A DNA stretch of 54,246 nucleotides from Biscogniauxia marginata (GCA_022695795.1 MU404221.1:1-54246); one strand, 5' to 3'; shown: positions 1 through 11,410, numbered from the stretch's first letter. Notes: a model not told the origin generated them from the sequence alone. Program-made: numbers and translations.

Positions 1-27
1 TTTATATTATCTTTGGGTCTGTTAAAA

Positions 28-95
28 AAAATTTGTTTTTTTTTTTTTGTTTTGGGCCCTGGGTTGGGCCCGTGGTGATTTGTAGGGTTGGTTTC

Positions 96-126
<31 letters not shown>

Positions 127-146
127 AACAAAAAACAAAAAAAAAC
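28..146. repeat. Low-complexity homopolymer block
   Basis: Runs of A, then T, then a GGGCCC-rich spacer, then 22 consecutive C residues (95-116) followed at once by an A-rich tract. Such abrupt poly-C to poly-A junctions at a sequence end are as likely to be assembly or sequencing artefact as biology. The rest of 147-582 shows no recognisable gene; it is the 3' flank of the leftward gene that ends at 583. Confidence 0.7.
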
Positions 147-582
147 AATGCTATCTGAATACCTCTACCTAGCATTATACAAACCTGAGTTGTGACACAA
201 TATTCGAATCGATCTTATTGAATTTCATCAAGCTAACACATTCACATCATGAGCGTAACTAGCGAGAAACTAATAACACATGATTTCATAGCACCACTTA
301 CGTATCGTACTACGCCGGGGTTGAGGCCGTCTGTTAATATCCCAGAGCGGAGGAAGACTACCTATTCAGTCACATACATTATTTCTCATTAAACATTTTT
401 TAGAATACAGAAAAAACCACATCATCAATAAATCCCCCAAACATAAGCTACTGCGCCTGATTCCTTACTTTCGCTTTTCAATTTTTGAGAGCATAGGTAA
501 ATTGCTCCACCCCACCCAATATTAGGGATCACCCTTATATATCCATATCTAATCCAGGGGTTTCAGCGAGGTTTCAGCCTAA

Positions 583-1236
583 TTAGAAGAGACCGAAAAA
601 CAAAGCGGCAGCAGCCATGAGAGTGCCCACGGCTCCGGAGCCCACGGTAACGGCGCCGCCGGTCGGGACGGTGGTAGGTGCCGTGACGGAGGACGAGGCC
701 GGTGGCGGGGTAGAGGTGACGGGGACCGTCGTGTTCGGGTAGGAAGTGGGCGCGTCGGACGCCGTGGCGGAAGTCCCATAGCTGGTCGACAGGGTCAGGA
801 CGCCGGTGAAAGAGGGCAGCGTCTCGGTCGGGGCCGTGTAAGAAGGCCCCACAGTGGGATAGGTAGGTCCCGTGATGAGGGTGTCCGAGAATGACGGAGA
901 GCTGACCGTCGTCGGATACGAGGTCACGTCTGTAGTTGAGGGCGACGTGGGATATGTTGGTAGCCCAAGGTAAGTCGACGACACGACGCTCGTAATGACG
1001 GTATCTGAAAACGACGGCGAACTGACGGTGCTGGTAGGGTACTCCGTTTCGGGAGGGCAGGTGTCCTCAGAGGTGGTCTGGTATACGGACGATGTGGTGC
1101 TCGGGTTCTCATACCCAGCCGAACTCTCGCTTGGGAACCCTGGATACCCGCCTCCCTCAGTTGTCGTTGGGTAGGTAGCAGAAGCAGTAGCGATCAGTAG
1201 GGCGCTTGCGCCGATGTACTTGGTAAGGCCAACCAT
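583..1236 (-). CDS. GPI-anchored Ser/Thr-rich cell-wall protein
   Basis: A 217-residue protein of unknown function with the architecture of a fungal GPI-anchored mannoprotein. An N-terminal signal peptide covers about residues 1-20 (hydrophobic ALLIATASA). The body is rich in Ser, Thr, Pro and Tyr, so dense O-glycosylation is expected. The C-terminal 20 residues are hydrophobic and end in FFGLF after a small-residue stretch around 192-202, as expected for a GPI attachment signal. Two near-identical internal repeats, containing the core TVSSPSFSDT followed by V/L-IT, lie at about 66-82 and 107-122. There is one Cys (60). The start is a true ATG with no intron needed. It probably sits in the plasma membrane or is transferred to wall glucan. 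No catalytic domain is visible. Confidence 0.8.
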   Translation of the reverse strand: MVGLTKYIGASALLIATASATYPTTTEGGGYPGFPSESSAGYENPSTTSSVYQTTSEDTCPPETEYPTSTVSSPSFSDTVITSVVSSTYLGLPTYPTSPSTTDVTSYPTTVSSPSFSDTLITGPTYPTVGPSYTAPTETLPSFTGVLTLSTSYGTSATASDAPTSYPNTTVPVTSTPPPASSSVTAPTTVPTGGAVTVGSGAVGTLMAAAALFFGLF

Positions 1237-2739
1237 CTTTTCAAAGTTCGTTAAGAAGTGAATGACTAGTGATTAAAATGACCGATAGGTGAGCCCTTTC
1301 ATGACCTTGGTGCTCAATAGCGAGAGACTTGATCGAAGCATACTTGAGATGCGAGAGAGGTGAGAAGAAGATATAATACTGGCTGATGGCTGGCGGGAAT
1401 TTTAATTAAAAGATCTTGGCGAGTCATCCTCGCGTGATACTGAAAGCCTGTTTGAATGGTTATGGCTTAGATGCCCCTCGCGGATCCTATACAGGATTGT
1501 TCTTGGCTGACAGCACGAAACATATGCAGGGATTCATGACTCTGTCACGGCGTCGGCGATCCGTTAGCTTCAACTACTCTGCTATTGAACTCGGTCGCTT
1601 GGTCGACGATTTGGCTTGATGTCTGGCAGTCTGGCAGTCTGGCAGTCTAGTCACTGTGATGTGGTTATACGAACACAAGACAAGGGAGCAGCCGCTTCGG
1701 TTGGCTGGGAGAAGTCAGGAGTATAGTGTGCTACCTGATTTGGCAAGTTGACCCAATCTCGATCCTCTGCCTGTGCAATGTGACGTGCTTGTGGAGTAGT
1801 ATTTTCGGGATGTGATGCTCATCATTGGGCGGGATCGTATTAGCCTCCGAGGACTAAAACGAGAATGAGCATGCTTGGCCATGTTGACAGGCTTCCCCCC
1901 ACGATAGAGGAAGGGAAATGAATGTATGTCCCGTCGCCCAAAAATAAACAAATAGGATCGATTAATCATGTTACGTGATAAACACACCATCGTGCCCTCA
2001 CCTCTGTATATGTAGCACTGCGAAGGAGCGGTAATTATGATATTGCTTTTTGTTAACGCATATATGTCCGTCTGTTTGCCCATGCCCGAGAAGGTTCTGT
2101 GGGAATATTGTCAAATATTTTTTATCCCGGCTTGATGCTGGGGTTCGTACATTGAGACCTAAATTGCGTAAAAGAAGAGTATATAGAGAAAGCTTTAAAT
2201 AAGAATGGAGGCTTAAAAGTCCATAACTCGCGATCGCCTAAGATCATTTAGCTAGCCGAACCTAGAAGTACTATACTTGTCTATTAACACTAATAGGTAA
2301 GGAACACAACGTAAACGAATCACTCTAGTCATAGGTGACGGTCGCGCATCGTCAAGGAATAAATATCTTCTTGATGTGGCATTGGGGAGTCCCGGTGCGC
2401 TGGCGACGAGAAAGAGGAAGAACTAGTAACGTGGAGAATATAGCTGGCTGAGCGCAGGTTAGTTGCTTTTGAGATTATACTGGGCAGTCTCACTGTACTG
2501 ATAACCCGTTGCATTAAATGGGTTGTTCGGTTACAAGCGCAACAGCGCCTAGTCGATGTGACTTGATTTATTCCAGTTATATTAGCTCTAAGATCTGATG
2601 CAACAGGAGGGTTGCCATCGACTGCGAAGGTGCATGAAATCCGGAGTCGATAGACCTTACAATATAGTCTCGTCATGCGGTAACCTCGTATATGTGTGCG
2701 GAGTACCGAGACATATACAAATGTACCTAGGTATTTACT
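1237..2739. other. Intergenic, no gene recognised
   Basis: Probable promoter of the leftward GPI-protein gene in the first few hundred bases, including a TATTATAT-like box on the minus strand near 1371. Short open frames here (for example around 1416-1619 and 1715-2083) have no domain, codon or splice support. Nothing else recognised. Confidence 0.5.
1621..1648. repeat. 8-bp tandem repeat (TCTGGCAG, three copies)
   Basis: Three perfect head-to-tail copies of TCTGGCAG at 1622-1645, with a partial fourth. Simple satellite in intergenic DNA with no visible role. Confidence 0.8.
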
Positions 2740-3903
2740 TTAGGTTAACATCAAGTCGCCATGGAGAACAGCGGTTCGTAGTTTGCTGATATCGGCATGC
2801 GTCGCCTTACAGCACCCACCTACGACGACTGTTCTCCAGCGTTGCCGGTCCAGAGCGCCGGCTACAATATCTGCGAGTTGGCGCTCCCACGGAGACTGAG
2901 AAGCTGTTTAGTATGTCTGCCTATAGGTATCGTCCTTTTCGGCAGTAAAAGTTTGAGAGGCTAGAAAACTTACCACAGGAGCTATACGATTATCTGGTTC
3001 CCGCCATGTTTTTGTGACTGTGTCGTACACTTCTCCATTGGTTCCGTCAGGATAAAGAATTAGGCTTGGCCAAGTCTTAAGTCGACTAGTAATGACCAAC
3101 TTAGACACAGAATCTTCGTACATGAGAATCAGTTCAGGAAGCTTAGCTACCTGTGTGCAGTTGATACCTATACCCCATGGTAGGTTTTCAGAATAGTCGT
3201 TTCCGAAAACAGCCTCAATCACTTGATCGACGGTGCTGCCATCAGGCAGAGTGTAGTCATTTCCGGGAAAGACACAAGATATCCAGTATGGAATATTTCT
3301 ACGTAGAATAGAACATTCCCCAGGAGAAGAGGTTGGTGGGCGCGCGAAAAGTTTCCGTATCGCCTTTATTTCGTCGAGTCTGGGAACTGTCTCGAAAGCA
3401 AGGTAACCAATGCGAGTATCTAGGTTGTCAATTTGATCAAACAAGCGAAGTCGATCAAGATGCCAGCATAACAAGTGCTCGGTCGAATTGTGGGCGGCAT
3501 CGTATCGCCCACTGTATTCTTGGCTAGGGATCATACATGCCCCATATGGCCCTATACTCAGAGCAACGGTGGCGGTCGGTGCCTTGGCCTGCTCGGCGAT
3601 TGACAAGGCGAGATCTAGGTAAGGCGGGATTTCGGATCGCAGTATACCGTTCGGATGGTTTGGGGTTCTAGTTCGCGCGAAGCCTTCGACGGAGACTTGA
3701 TACGTAGCCGTCAACAGGATGTCAACTGGGACACGGCCGAAGTCCTCTTGGCACGAACGAAGAGTATCTTGATCGGAGAGGAGCAGGTGGGAAGACCAAA
3801 GCGGCGTATTGTAGTCGAATTTGACGCCATATTTATCTTCTAGAGATGTGCCTAATCCGCCGTCGAGAAGAAGTAGTCTGGATGGTGATGCCGTGGGGGT
3901 CAT
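2740..3903 (-). CDS. Homocysteine S-methyltransferase (Mht1/Sam4-like)
   Basis: Predicted to transfer a methyl group from S-methylmethionine or S-adenosylmethionine to homocysteine, making methionine (pfam S-methyl_trans, Zn-dependent). The upstream open frame starts at TTG, so I chose the ATG at 3903, which puts the family's N-terminal DGGLGT motif at residues 14-19. Exon 1 (3903-2974) encodes GIGINC with the first Zn Cys (C249) but lacks the second motif. A 78-bp intron (2973-2896; GTAAGT donor, TACTAAAC branch, CTCAG acceptor) joins it in phase 0 to exon 2 (2895-2740), which supplies GGCCKATH with C338 and C339. All three Zn ligands are therefore present. Total 361 residues, normal for the family. 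No targeting signal, so probably cytosolic. Transcribed divergently from the C2-domain gene. Confidence 0.88.
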
Positions 3904-5064
3904 AGTTAAGAGACCATATCCGTCTGGACGATTCAATGTGGATGGATACCTAGCTAGGGCATGAGTTGTCGGAGTAATAAGAAATAAAGTTGCTGGTTTA
4001 AACCTGATCCCATGATCTAGAGGTATAGTGTACGTAGATTGAACGTGGAGGATTATCTAAGTCAGCCCACTTTGCTACCTTCATGTACATTACTATGTAG
4101 GTAGAGGTTACCTATGACTTGTTCTGCGTGGGGCCCTGCAGTGCCGCGGGTGCCGAGTGAATCCTTGGGCATACATAGTAGGTAATATTTGGCAGGCCGT
4201 TTATCCGATGGGCTGTAGTGGACCTTGGGCAGGTACCCAGGTACCTAATGAAAGCCCGGTCTGACCTTAAATTACCTAATCCAACTGAGCCACCTCGGTG
4301 TCCCAACCTCAGAATAGGTACCTACCCAGGCCATTTTCAACCGGCATCGCCTCATCAGGACAGAACCAAAGCGGCAAAGCGGCACCGCAACAGCGTCGCT
4401 TTTTAATGAGTGACCTGTATTTCAACCAGTAATATATCCCGCTAAGTTAATTTTTCAGCTGGCTCGACACTCTGTCCCCATGCAAACGAACCTCTGTCTC
4501 ATCACGATGTGCGCTTATAAGACGACAAACCAGCCGGGTCCTTTCACTGCTACACTGCTTGTACGCACCCTAGCTCCGGACATGGCCTGCGTTAAGGACT
4601 AATGTTGTTGCTTATTCCAAGATTGCGCGTAATGCACCACATTCCGGTCCCCTCCATCCCCCAGTCTCTCTTCCCTCCCGTCTCTTTCAAGATTTCGATT
4701 TCGCAGGTACGCCTCGTGATTCGCCCAGGGGACCTTCGAATTCGCTCAGCAGAGTGGCCATCCAAGAACGCCATCGCCCGCCTCTGATCTCCATCTTCTA
4801 CTCCTCCTCAATTGTCCATCGAAGACATCGTCCCGGATCCCCGCTTGTGCAAGTGGCTGTATTAATTGGCCAACCGCTTCTTCGTTTACCTCAAGCTCCA
4901 TCCAGCCTTGTGGGAACCGGCCGCCGTCCCAGGACGTAGATAGGCTCCTCCGGTCTCTCCGGCTTGGCTCTTGGCTGATATCATCGCCGGCTGATCGGTG
5001 TCAAGTCGTCGTGCGAGTGTCGGACCGCACCGTGTCTGACATCATTACTCCCTACCCATCCACC
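3904..5064. other. Divergent promoter region and C2-gene leader
   Basis: About 1.1 kb between two divergent genes. It contains AGGTACCT/CCAGGTACC palindromic motifs around 4230-4250 and pyrimidine-rich DNA from about 4640, probably the 5' leader of the rightward gene. No coding region recognised. Confidence 0.5.
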
Positions 5065-6951
5065 ATGTCTACATCCAACCATGACCCGCTAGACATCGAC
5101 GGTAGCCCGTCCCCAGACCGGACTGTTCCGACCGCCAATGGGGTCAACGGTGAAAAGACCGCCCAGCAGGTACCAGGAGACCGCCCGCCGCCAAACGGTG
5201 GCGATGCACAACACGCGGTCGCAAATGAAAAGCAGGGCGGTTCGCCCCCGCATCGTCACAGTACCTTTAAGGACAAGATTAAACACCAAAAGACGAAGAT
5301 CAAGACTAAAGCCAAGCCCCCGGGCGGCTTCGACTCTACTCCAATACCCGATGCGCCGCCCGGATACACGGTGAAGTTCACCTTCCACCGCGCTGAGAAT
5401 TTACCTGCTGCCGACTTAGGCACGGGCTCCTCAGATCCCTTTCTGACGGCAACTCTGACGACCGCCTTGCCAAAGCGACACAAGGAGGACCCCGATCTAC
5501 GTTTTCGGACCCGGACCATCAGGAAGACCCTCGAGCCCCAATGGGAGGAGGAGTGGATCATCGCTAACATCCCCTCATCTGGCTTCAAGCTGAAGTGCCG
5601 TCTATACGATGAGGATTGGCCCGATCCCAATGACAGGTTGGGCAATGTGACTATTATAGTGCCGTATGTCGGTGAAGACTGGGAAGGTTTCGCGCCTCCG
5701 GGCAAGGAATTCGAGGTCAAGAAGCGTGCTGGCAGTAAGCGTGCCTACATCCTCAAGGCTTGCGCCAGTGCTTTCAGCCATGGAGTGTCCATGACTCCTA
5801 GGTTGTTTGTAAGTGCGTTGGTTCTCGGTAGATCCGATCCACCCCATGGCCAGATGTATACTGTTGGCCCGACATACTATTTCAAGCACTTCTCCCCTAT
5901 GATTGGGAGGATGATGGGCATAAAGGTCAACAAGGACGAGGCTGATGACGCGAACGACCATGAAGCTAGGCCCGCCTCCAGTCACACTGGCAAGCAAGCC
6001 GACAGGGGAACCCAGAAATATGATTTTCAGGCTAACGAGATACAATTGGCTGGACCGGTACCGCCGAAGCTTTATCATAGATACGTCGAGTTCAGGCCTA
6101 TCATAGGTCTTCTATTCAGGGGTAGGGGCCTCCGTGGTCGTCTTCTCAACAAGGCTTTGCACCACCAGCATGATCGAATATACAACTTTGACAGAGGGAC
6201 CGAATGGGGTACCTTCAAGCCATGCTCCGAAGAGGCGAGTCTTCAGTTCTTAAAGATGGCTCACTTCGATAACGGCGGCCGTCTGTTTACCTACGTTATC
6301 ACCTGCGATGGTCTGATGAGATTTACTGAGACGGGGAAGGAATTTGGTATCGATCTGCTCAGTAAACATACGATGCACAGCGATGCCGAAATATATGTTG
6401 CTTGCTCGGGAGAATTTTTCATACGGAGACTGAAGAAGTCGAGGAGGAATCCCGAAGGGCCAGAATCGAGTCAATCCACTCATCTTGCTGATGCTATCGA
6501 AGGAGAGCCACCCAAGAGCCCCGCGCCGACAAAACCGCAGTACTATCAGCTGGTCATCGATAACGATAGCGGTACCTACCGGCCAGACAAAATGATATTG
6601 CCCGATTTGCGTGCATTCCTGGAGCGCAACTTTCCCGGATTAGACATAGTCACGTTAGCCTGTGATGATCCTGAAGACCAGAAACTCAAGGCAGACCGGC
6701 TCGAGCTGAAGAGAAGAGAAGGACGCCATATCAATATGGTGCTTAACCGCAGCCCTAGTGCCAGCTCATTTAGCTCAGATGATGTCAGTGATCTTGATGA
6801 GATGGAACGGGCTGGTGGGGCAGGGCGTAAGAGTAAGAGGGAACGTGCATGGGAGATGCTCGAGGAGCCAAGGCGTCTCAAGGCGGAGGTGACAGGCGCG
6901 GTCACTGGCAAATTCGCTAGTGGACCTAGCGGAAGTGGTGCGGCTCACTAA
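5065..6951 (+). CDS. C2-domain protein of a conserved fungal family
   Basis: Single-exon gene, 628 residues from the ATG at 5065 (A at -3; the open frame upstream starts only at GTG). Residues 1-90 are disordered and Lys-rich near 70-84. A C2 domain occupies about 101-235, beginning YTVKFTFHRAENLPAADLG and including GSSDPF, the PQWEEEW strand and the YDEDWPDPNDRLG loop, so several of the Asp residues that bind Ca2+ in C2 domains are present. About 350 conserved residues follow (PTYYFKHFSP, FDRGTEWGTFKPCSEEASLQFLKMAHFDNGGRLFTY split across blocks) that I recall only from uncharacterised fungal proteins. The C-terminus is basic and low complexity. A Ca2+- or phospholipid-dependent membrane role is inferred from the C2 domain alone; the remainder has no assigned function. 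Confidence 0.82.
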   Translation: MSTSNHDPLDIDGSPSPDRTVPTANGVNGEKTAQQVPGDRPPPNGGDAQHAVANEKQGGSPPHRHSTFKDKIKHQKTKIKTKAKPPGGFDSTPIPDAPPGYTVKFTFHRAENLPAADLGTGSSDPFLTATLTTALPKRHKEDPDLRFRTRTIRKTLEPQWEEEWIIANIPSSGFKLKCRLYDEDWPDPNDRLGNVTIIVPYVGEDWEGFAPPGKEFEVKKRAGSKRAYILKACASAFSHGVSMTPRLFVSALVLGRSDPPHGQMYTVGPTYYFKHFSPMIGRMMGIKVNKDEADDANDHEARPASSHTGKQADRGTQKYDFQANEIQLAGPVPPKLYHRYVEFRPIIGLLFRGRGLRGRLLNKALHHQHDRIYNFDRGTEWGTFKPCSEEASLQFLKMAHFDNGGRLFTYVITCDGLMRFTETGKEFGIDLLSKHTMHSDAEIYVACSGEFFIRRLKKSRRNPEGPESSQSTHLADAIEGEPPKSPAPTKPQYYQLVIDNDSGTYRPDKMILPDLRAFLERNFPGLDIVTLACDDPEDQKLKADRLELKRREGRHINMVLNRSPSASSFSSDDVSDLDEMERAGGAGRKSKRERAWEMLEEPRRLKAEVTGAVTGKFASGPSGSGAAH

Positions 6952-7707
6952 ACAATACAGCTATACTGTTTCCTTTGTTGATTTCACTCTCCAATCCCCT
7001 TGCAAAGAGGTTGGGAATGGGTGGTTTGAATTCTTGCTATGCGCGTTTCTGCCATAGATATCAGCCGCATGGTTCCAAGCCATCAGTTGAGCATACATAT
7101 TGGTAGTTCACATCGATTCGATTCCATTGATATCCCGATCTTGGCTGATTAGATTCTTTTCTTTAATATTATACGTACCTTATTAATAGATATATATGAC
7201 TCTGAGACTAAGATGTGGAAATAGCCACGGTCAATCATAGACTATACTCGTATCTTCATAGTAACGTATTGACAATTCCCATGGTTCATAGTGTCCAAGC
7301 CTCCGTTTCTAATATCATAGTGAGTACATATTTGATACACTCCTGCATACAAGGTGGGGTAGGTAGTAATAATTGCGAAGACAAGATTTATACGTTATGT
7401 TAGCATCATTGTGCCGTTGCTGGGCTCCAGCGACGACACTTCTATGTAGGCACACGCGGAGGGTGTGAAAGGAACATTGAAATTTAAGAGCGACATAGGT
7501 ATATATCCTTGGATGTTAGAAGTTGTAGTTAGATTCATTAGGCTAGCATCTCAAATTACCAGGAGGGTCTTATATGCCATTAGTATGCAAATGGTTCATT
7601 TAATACTTACCTGATACCTAGTTTCATTCTGCTTCGTTAATCTTCTATCAATACAATCAACAAGGTGGATGGGTTGTTATCATAAAACTGTCGACTTTTA
7701 TTTTATT
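6952..7707. other. Intergenic between convergent genes
   Basis: 3' flanks of the C2-domain gene and of the convergent single-pass membrane protein gene. AT-rich with no recognisable feature. Confidence 0.5.
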
Positions 7708-8283
7708 TTAGCCGAGATCAACGTCTTCTAACCCATCGTCCCGATTAGGTGGCCCCTTTACATGATGCGCTTCCTTTCCACCACCCTCTGCTCGCGCGGC
7801 CGGCATCTTCTTCAACCCCCAAGCCCCCGTCATCGTCTTATCGAAGGCCTGCCTTCTCGAAGCGCTTGAGGAGTTGGCGGGTTTGTCCGCGGACGGCAAA
7901 TGAGCGGGAGCCGGCGAAGTCATAGGGGTAGGCCCGGAATGGGAGTTCTCGTAGGCGAAATCTCGCGGTGGCACTTGCGGCGGAACGTCCGCCGGTAATG
8001 TCTGGCCTCCTTTCCTGCCCCCTTCCTCGAGCGCAATCGTCTTATCGGCGGCCGCCCGGTCTCCGAATTTACGAACGAGCAGGGCCACGATCAGGGCAAT
8101 GATAGCGGTAGCCAAGATTACTACCACGATGAATATCGCGGGAAGCAGATTATCGCTTTGCCACGGCGGTGATGTCAAATCACTGCTGCTGCTTGTAGGG
8201 GCTCCTTGGGAAGGAGTCGGCTCCAGCATCTCCCTTACCTTTTTGTTAGAGGCCGGAGGGGTCAACAAAGAAATAATTGGCAT
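7708..8283 (-). CDS. Single-pass membrane protein, hypothetical
   Basis: 191 residues from a real ATG at 8283, no intron. Residues 1-47 are Ser/Thr/Pro-rich with no cleavable signal peptide. One strong transmembrane helix spans about 48-70 (LLPAIFIVVVILATAIIALI), followed at once by a basic stop-transfer cluster (RKFGD). The C-terminal ~115 residues are hydrophilic, Pro/Gly-rich and probably disordered and cytoplasmic. The layout (short Ser/Thr-rich outside, one helix, disordered inside) resembles fungal Mid2-like or other single-pass surface proteins, but there is no sequence motif to confirm that. Function unknown. Confidence 0.6.
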   Translation of the reverse strand: MPIISLLTPPASNKKVREMLEPTPSQGAPTSSSSDLTSPPWQSDNLLPAIFIVVVILATAIIALIVALLVRKFGDRAAADKTIALEEGGRKGGQTLPADVPPQVPPRDFAYENSHSGPTPMTSPAPAHLPSADKPANSSSASRRQAFDKTMTGAWGLKKMPAARAEGGGKEAHHVKGPPNRDDGLEDVDLG

Positions 8284-9023
8284 AATGTTCTAGAATAGCT
8301 GTAAAAATAAGTCTCTATCAGATGTTTAAAAGGCGAACATGGTCAGCTTCACAGAAGCTGGGTAGAAGTATAATCAAAATGGTATAATTGTCGTTAGAAT
8401 AATATCCAGCAGACCCTCGACAGATCTTTCTTCACAACCATTAAAGGCCTTGATGAGATATATATCCCTTGCTCGAGGACAGTGAAATGCTTTGAATTTC
8501 GTCTTCTGGGATGTCTTTGTCCTGTTGTACGTGGTAACATAGTAGCTGTTTAATAGAACAATCATCCCTGTGCGATTGTGAACCACCTAGGTAATTATGA
8601 CACCGAGAGTTGTTTGATTGATACCTGAAAGGTAAAGCACATAAAAAGAACCCTTTTAACCAAACAACAACTTTCTAATGCCAAGTTCTAAGGAGAATTC
8701 CTCCTTATTTTTCTCTTCGATTTGTAAGTCCATGGCCTCTCTTTATGGCAGCTGCCAACGGCCCGTCAAACGACTAACCCAAGTAGGTAGGATAATGACA
8801 ACAAGTGCGCCCTTCAAGTGGGTTTGCCATCTGAAAAAAAAAGCCCGCAGTTGTAAGTCACAGTTGTAAGTAATGAATTCCCGGCATCCAGGTTCACATC
8901 TTAAATATCGATAAAGTACGTAAGACCTTCTAAATCTAAACAACAAAATTTTTTCTTTTTTGAGTTTCCATATAGTATACATTTATACATAAACCACGTA
9001 GAAACTCGACTTCCAAAGTCACG
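8284..9023. other. Divergent intergenic region
   Basis: Lies between the leftward membrane-protein gene and the rightward MFS gene, so it should hold both promoters. No motif stands out and there is no coding signal. Confidence 0.5.
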
Positions 9024-10712
9024 ATGGCAACTTCTACAACGGCCCTGGAGCTCCAGGATATCAGAACCACCGTTGTCCAGCGCGAGACAGCTCACAGCGC
9101 AGACCATGAGCATGTGAATGTAGACCCCTTACTGCGAGCCTCGCAGGTGGCTGATTCGGATGTCCCCGAGGGGGGTTACGGATGGGTGGTCGTCGCGGCT
9201 TGTGCAGTTCTCTCGTGGTGGGTGATCGGGACGAGCTACAGCTGGGGAGTTATACAAGGTGCTCTCGTCGAGGAGGGTCTCTCGACCCCAGCTGTGCTGT
9301 CATTCGTCGGGGCCCTTGGGCCTACGATGCTCGCTAGCACTGCTATCTTTAACTCTAGGATCATACGGCTTCTCGGGCTGCGAAACGCTGGTCTTGTCGG
9401 CATCTCCCTCATCGGGTTCGCAGAGATACTAAGTAGTTTCGCTGTGAAGAGTGTCCCCGGCCTCTTCGTGACCGAGGGTGTCGTACTGGGGTTTGGATTT
9501 GGGTAGGCTATCTTCACCACGCCTCCAATATATCCGATGTAGCTGACGCTAATCTGAATGTAGTCTTTGCTTCATGGTCGGTCATCGCCATTGAAAACGT
9601 AATTTAGTCGTATAGGAACCGCATTAACTCCATGCCAGATCACTTCGAGCACGCCGGCACAATATTCAGCAAGAAACGAGGACTGGCAAATGGTATTGTC
9701 TTTGCTGGAGGAGGACTCGGTGGTGCAGGCAAGTAGTTTCAACCTGCAGTCTTCTCCCTCCTAATGACTATGTCTTAACAGTTATTTTCAAGCTCTCTTT
9801 CTTTGTTAGAAGTACAAATTGCTGACTCCTTCTGTTGTAGTCCTGAGCGTAGCCTTGGATCCCCTGATTAGAAATATTGGTGCAGCTTGGACGTTCCGAG
9901 TCCTTGGACTTGCGACTATCGCATCAGGCCTACCTGCTGCATGGTTTATTAAGGAACGTACAATAATGCCCAGACCAGCAATTGTGGAATGGTACGCTTT
10001 GCATTCCCTCCCAAGCCTTTTTGGGAAGATATCATACTTACCTATTTCATCTAAAGGCGCCTATTCAAAGATCCAAACTTTGTCCTAGTCTTCATAGCTG
10101 GCGCTATCGGCACCTTCCCTCTTCTAGTCCCCCCTTTCTTCATACCTCTCTACGCTCACGCTATTGGTTTATCCTCGGGTGTTGGAGCTGGTTTGCTAGC
10201 GGGCTTCAACTTTTCATCAGCTCTGGGGAGAATCATTTGCGGCTTGTTGTGCGACGTGATTGGCCCACTCAATGCCTTGTTCCTGTCCCTACTCTTGAGT
10301 GCTGTAAGCATGCTCGCTGTATGGCCGGCGTCTAGCACTCTGCCGCCACTGGCAGTATTTGTTATTGTCAACGGACTGGCGAACGGTGGATTCTTCTCGA
10401 CAATGCCTACAGTCGTGGGCAACGTTTTCGGCTCTGCTCGGGTTACTGGTGCCATGAGTATGATCGTAACAAGCTGGGCTGGTGGCTATCTACTGGTAGG
10501 ATCCATATAACCCCTGTATTGAGAACTCAATCTGATTCATACAGGGTGCCCCTATTGCTGGATACTTGCTCGATGCTTACGGCGGCGAAAGCGCTGGGTT
10601 TAAGGCGTACCGGCCAGCGATGTTTTACGCAGGGTCTCTAGCTCTAGGTGCTTCTGGGTTTGTGGAATTGGTCCGTCTGCGTAGAAGTAGCAATTTCTTT
10701 GCCAAGCTGTGA
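9024..10712 (+). CDS. MFS monocarboxylate-type transporter, frameshifted
   Basis: Fungal member of the monocarboxylate porter (MCT/MCH) branch of the major facilitator superfamily, a plasma-membrane carrier with about 12 helices. Exon 1 (9024-9502) holds the N-terminal tail and the signature PEGGYGWVVVAAC. Rebuilt exons: 9564-9576, 9639-9728, 9841-9991, 10057-10495 and 10545-10712. Intron 9729-9840 uses a GC-AG boundary (GCAAGT); splicing it gives GGAVLSVALDP. The second junction (weak GTCGGT donor at 9577) is the least certain. Exon 3 reads ITSSTPAQY and then shifts frame to FSKKRGLANG: one T appears to be missing at about 9662-9666 in the conserved PAQYFSKKRG motif. With one base restored, the exons sum to 447 codons including the stop, the usual family length. 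It is either a sequencing error in a T run or a recent pseudogene. Substrate unknown. Confidence 0.75.
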
Positions 10713-11146
10713 ACTCAGCTATAAGACGAAGGTATGGTATAAACAGGCGTGCCGTTCAAGAAAGCCCACATAGAAAAATGAAGGCGACCTCCATGTAATT
10801 TTAATTTAGATTCAACATTATTTGTCTTAACAACGTCGCCAATCATCTATGCAAAGCTATAATAATGATGTGAAAGACGCAGCTATATGTAGTCACTACT
10901 GTCGTTGAGACGAGTTTTACTAAAATTTCAACCATACGTCTAAGCTATGCTCTGCATATAGGAACCAATTGCGTTTGGCTAGTGTGCCTACAATGGCATT
11001 GACTAGTAAGCTTGATCCCTATTTGGCATCCCTGACCTTAAATCATGGCGTTGCCGTGATCACCTAACCCATTCAGCCGCACATTAACCCGGATTTAGTA
11101 GTATACTCCCCGCTGCTGGTATATATCCAAGGAGCGCACTACGAAG
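10713..11146. other. Intergenic
   Basis: 3' flank of the transporter gene; nothing recognised. Confidence 0.45.
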
Positions 11147-11410
11147 ATGTCTAATATCATCGGTTTACCTGAGGAAATCTTTAGATACCTTACGTCTGAC
11201 TGTAATATTTGCACAAGGCAATCCTTCGTGTACCTCTGTGGAACTCAGAGCTGACAATCGCTGCACCAAACATCAGTGGTCTATGAGATCTTATAAGAGA
11301 TACGGATGCTTTCTTTGTTCATGACAGTATGTTAGATAGACTTCTACCAGTAGCTAGCTTGCTCTTGAGCTTTGACTCACTTCAAGAGCCATGTGTCTCG
11401 GCGAAAAAGT
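11147..11410 (+). pseudogene. Possible F-box protein relic
   Basis: A short frame from an ATG at 11147 encodes MSNIIGLPEEIFRYLTSD, which resembles the start of an F-box (LPEEI..YL). It stops after 35 codons at 11254. A second frame from about 11210 reads LHKAILRVPLWNSELTIAA and continues with one stop to about 11410. This fits a decayed F-box gene with a frameshift, but the match is short and could be chance. Confidence 0.3.

Noticed and set aside
3904..3936. Longer start of the homocysteine methyltransferase
   Set aside because: It begins at TTG; the ATG at 3903 keeps the whole domain.
5011..5064. 18-codon N-terminal extension of the C2 protein
   Set aside because: The extended frame begins at GTG; the ATG at 5065 has a good context.
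9599..9638. Alternative intron in the MFS gene using the GTAATT donor at 9599
   Set aside because: The donor is stronger, but the upstream frame then hits a stop or needs a second shift; the 9577 donor keeps frame and motif spacing.
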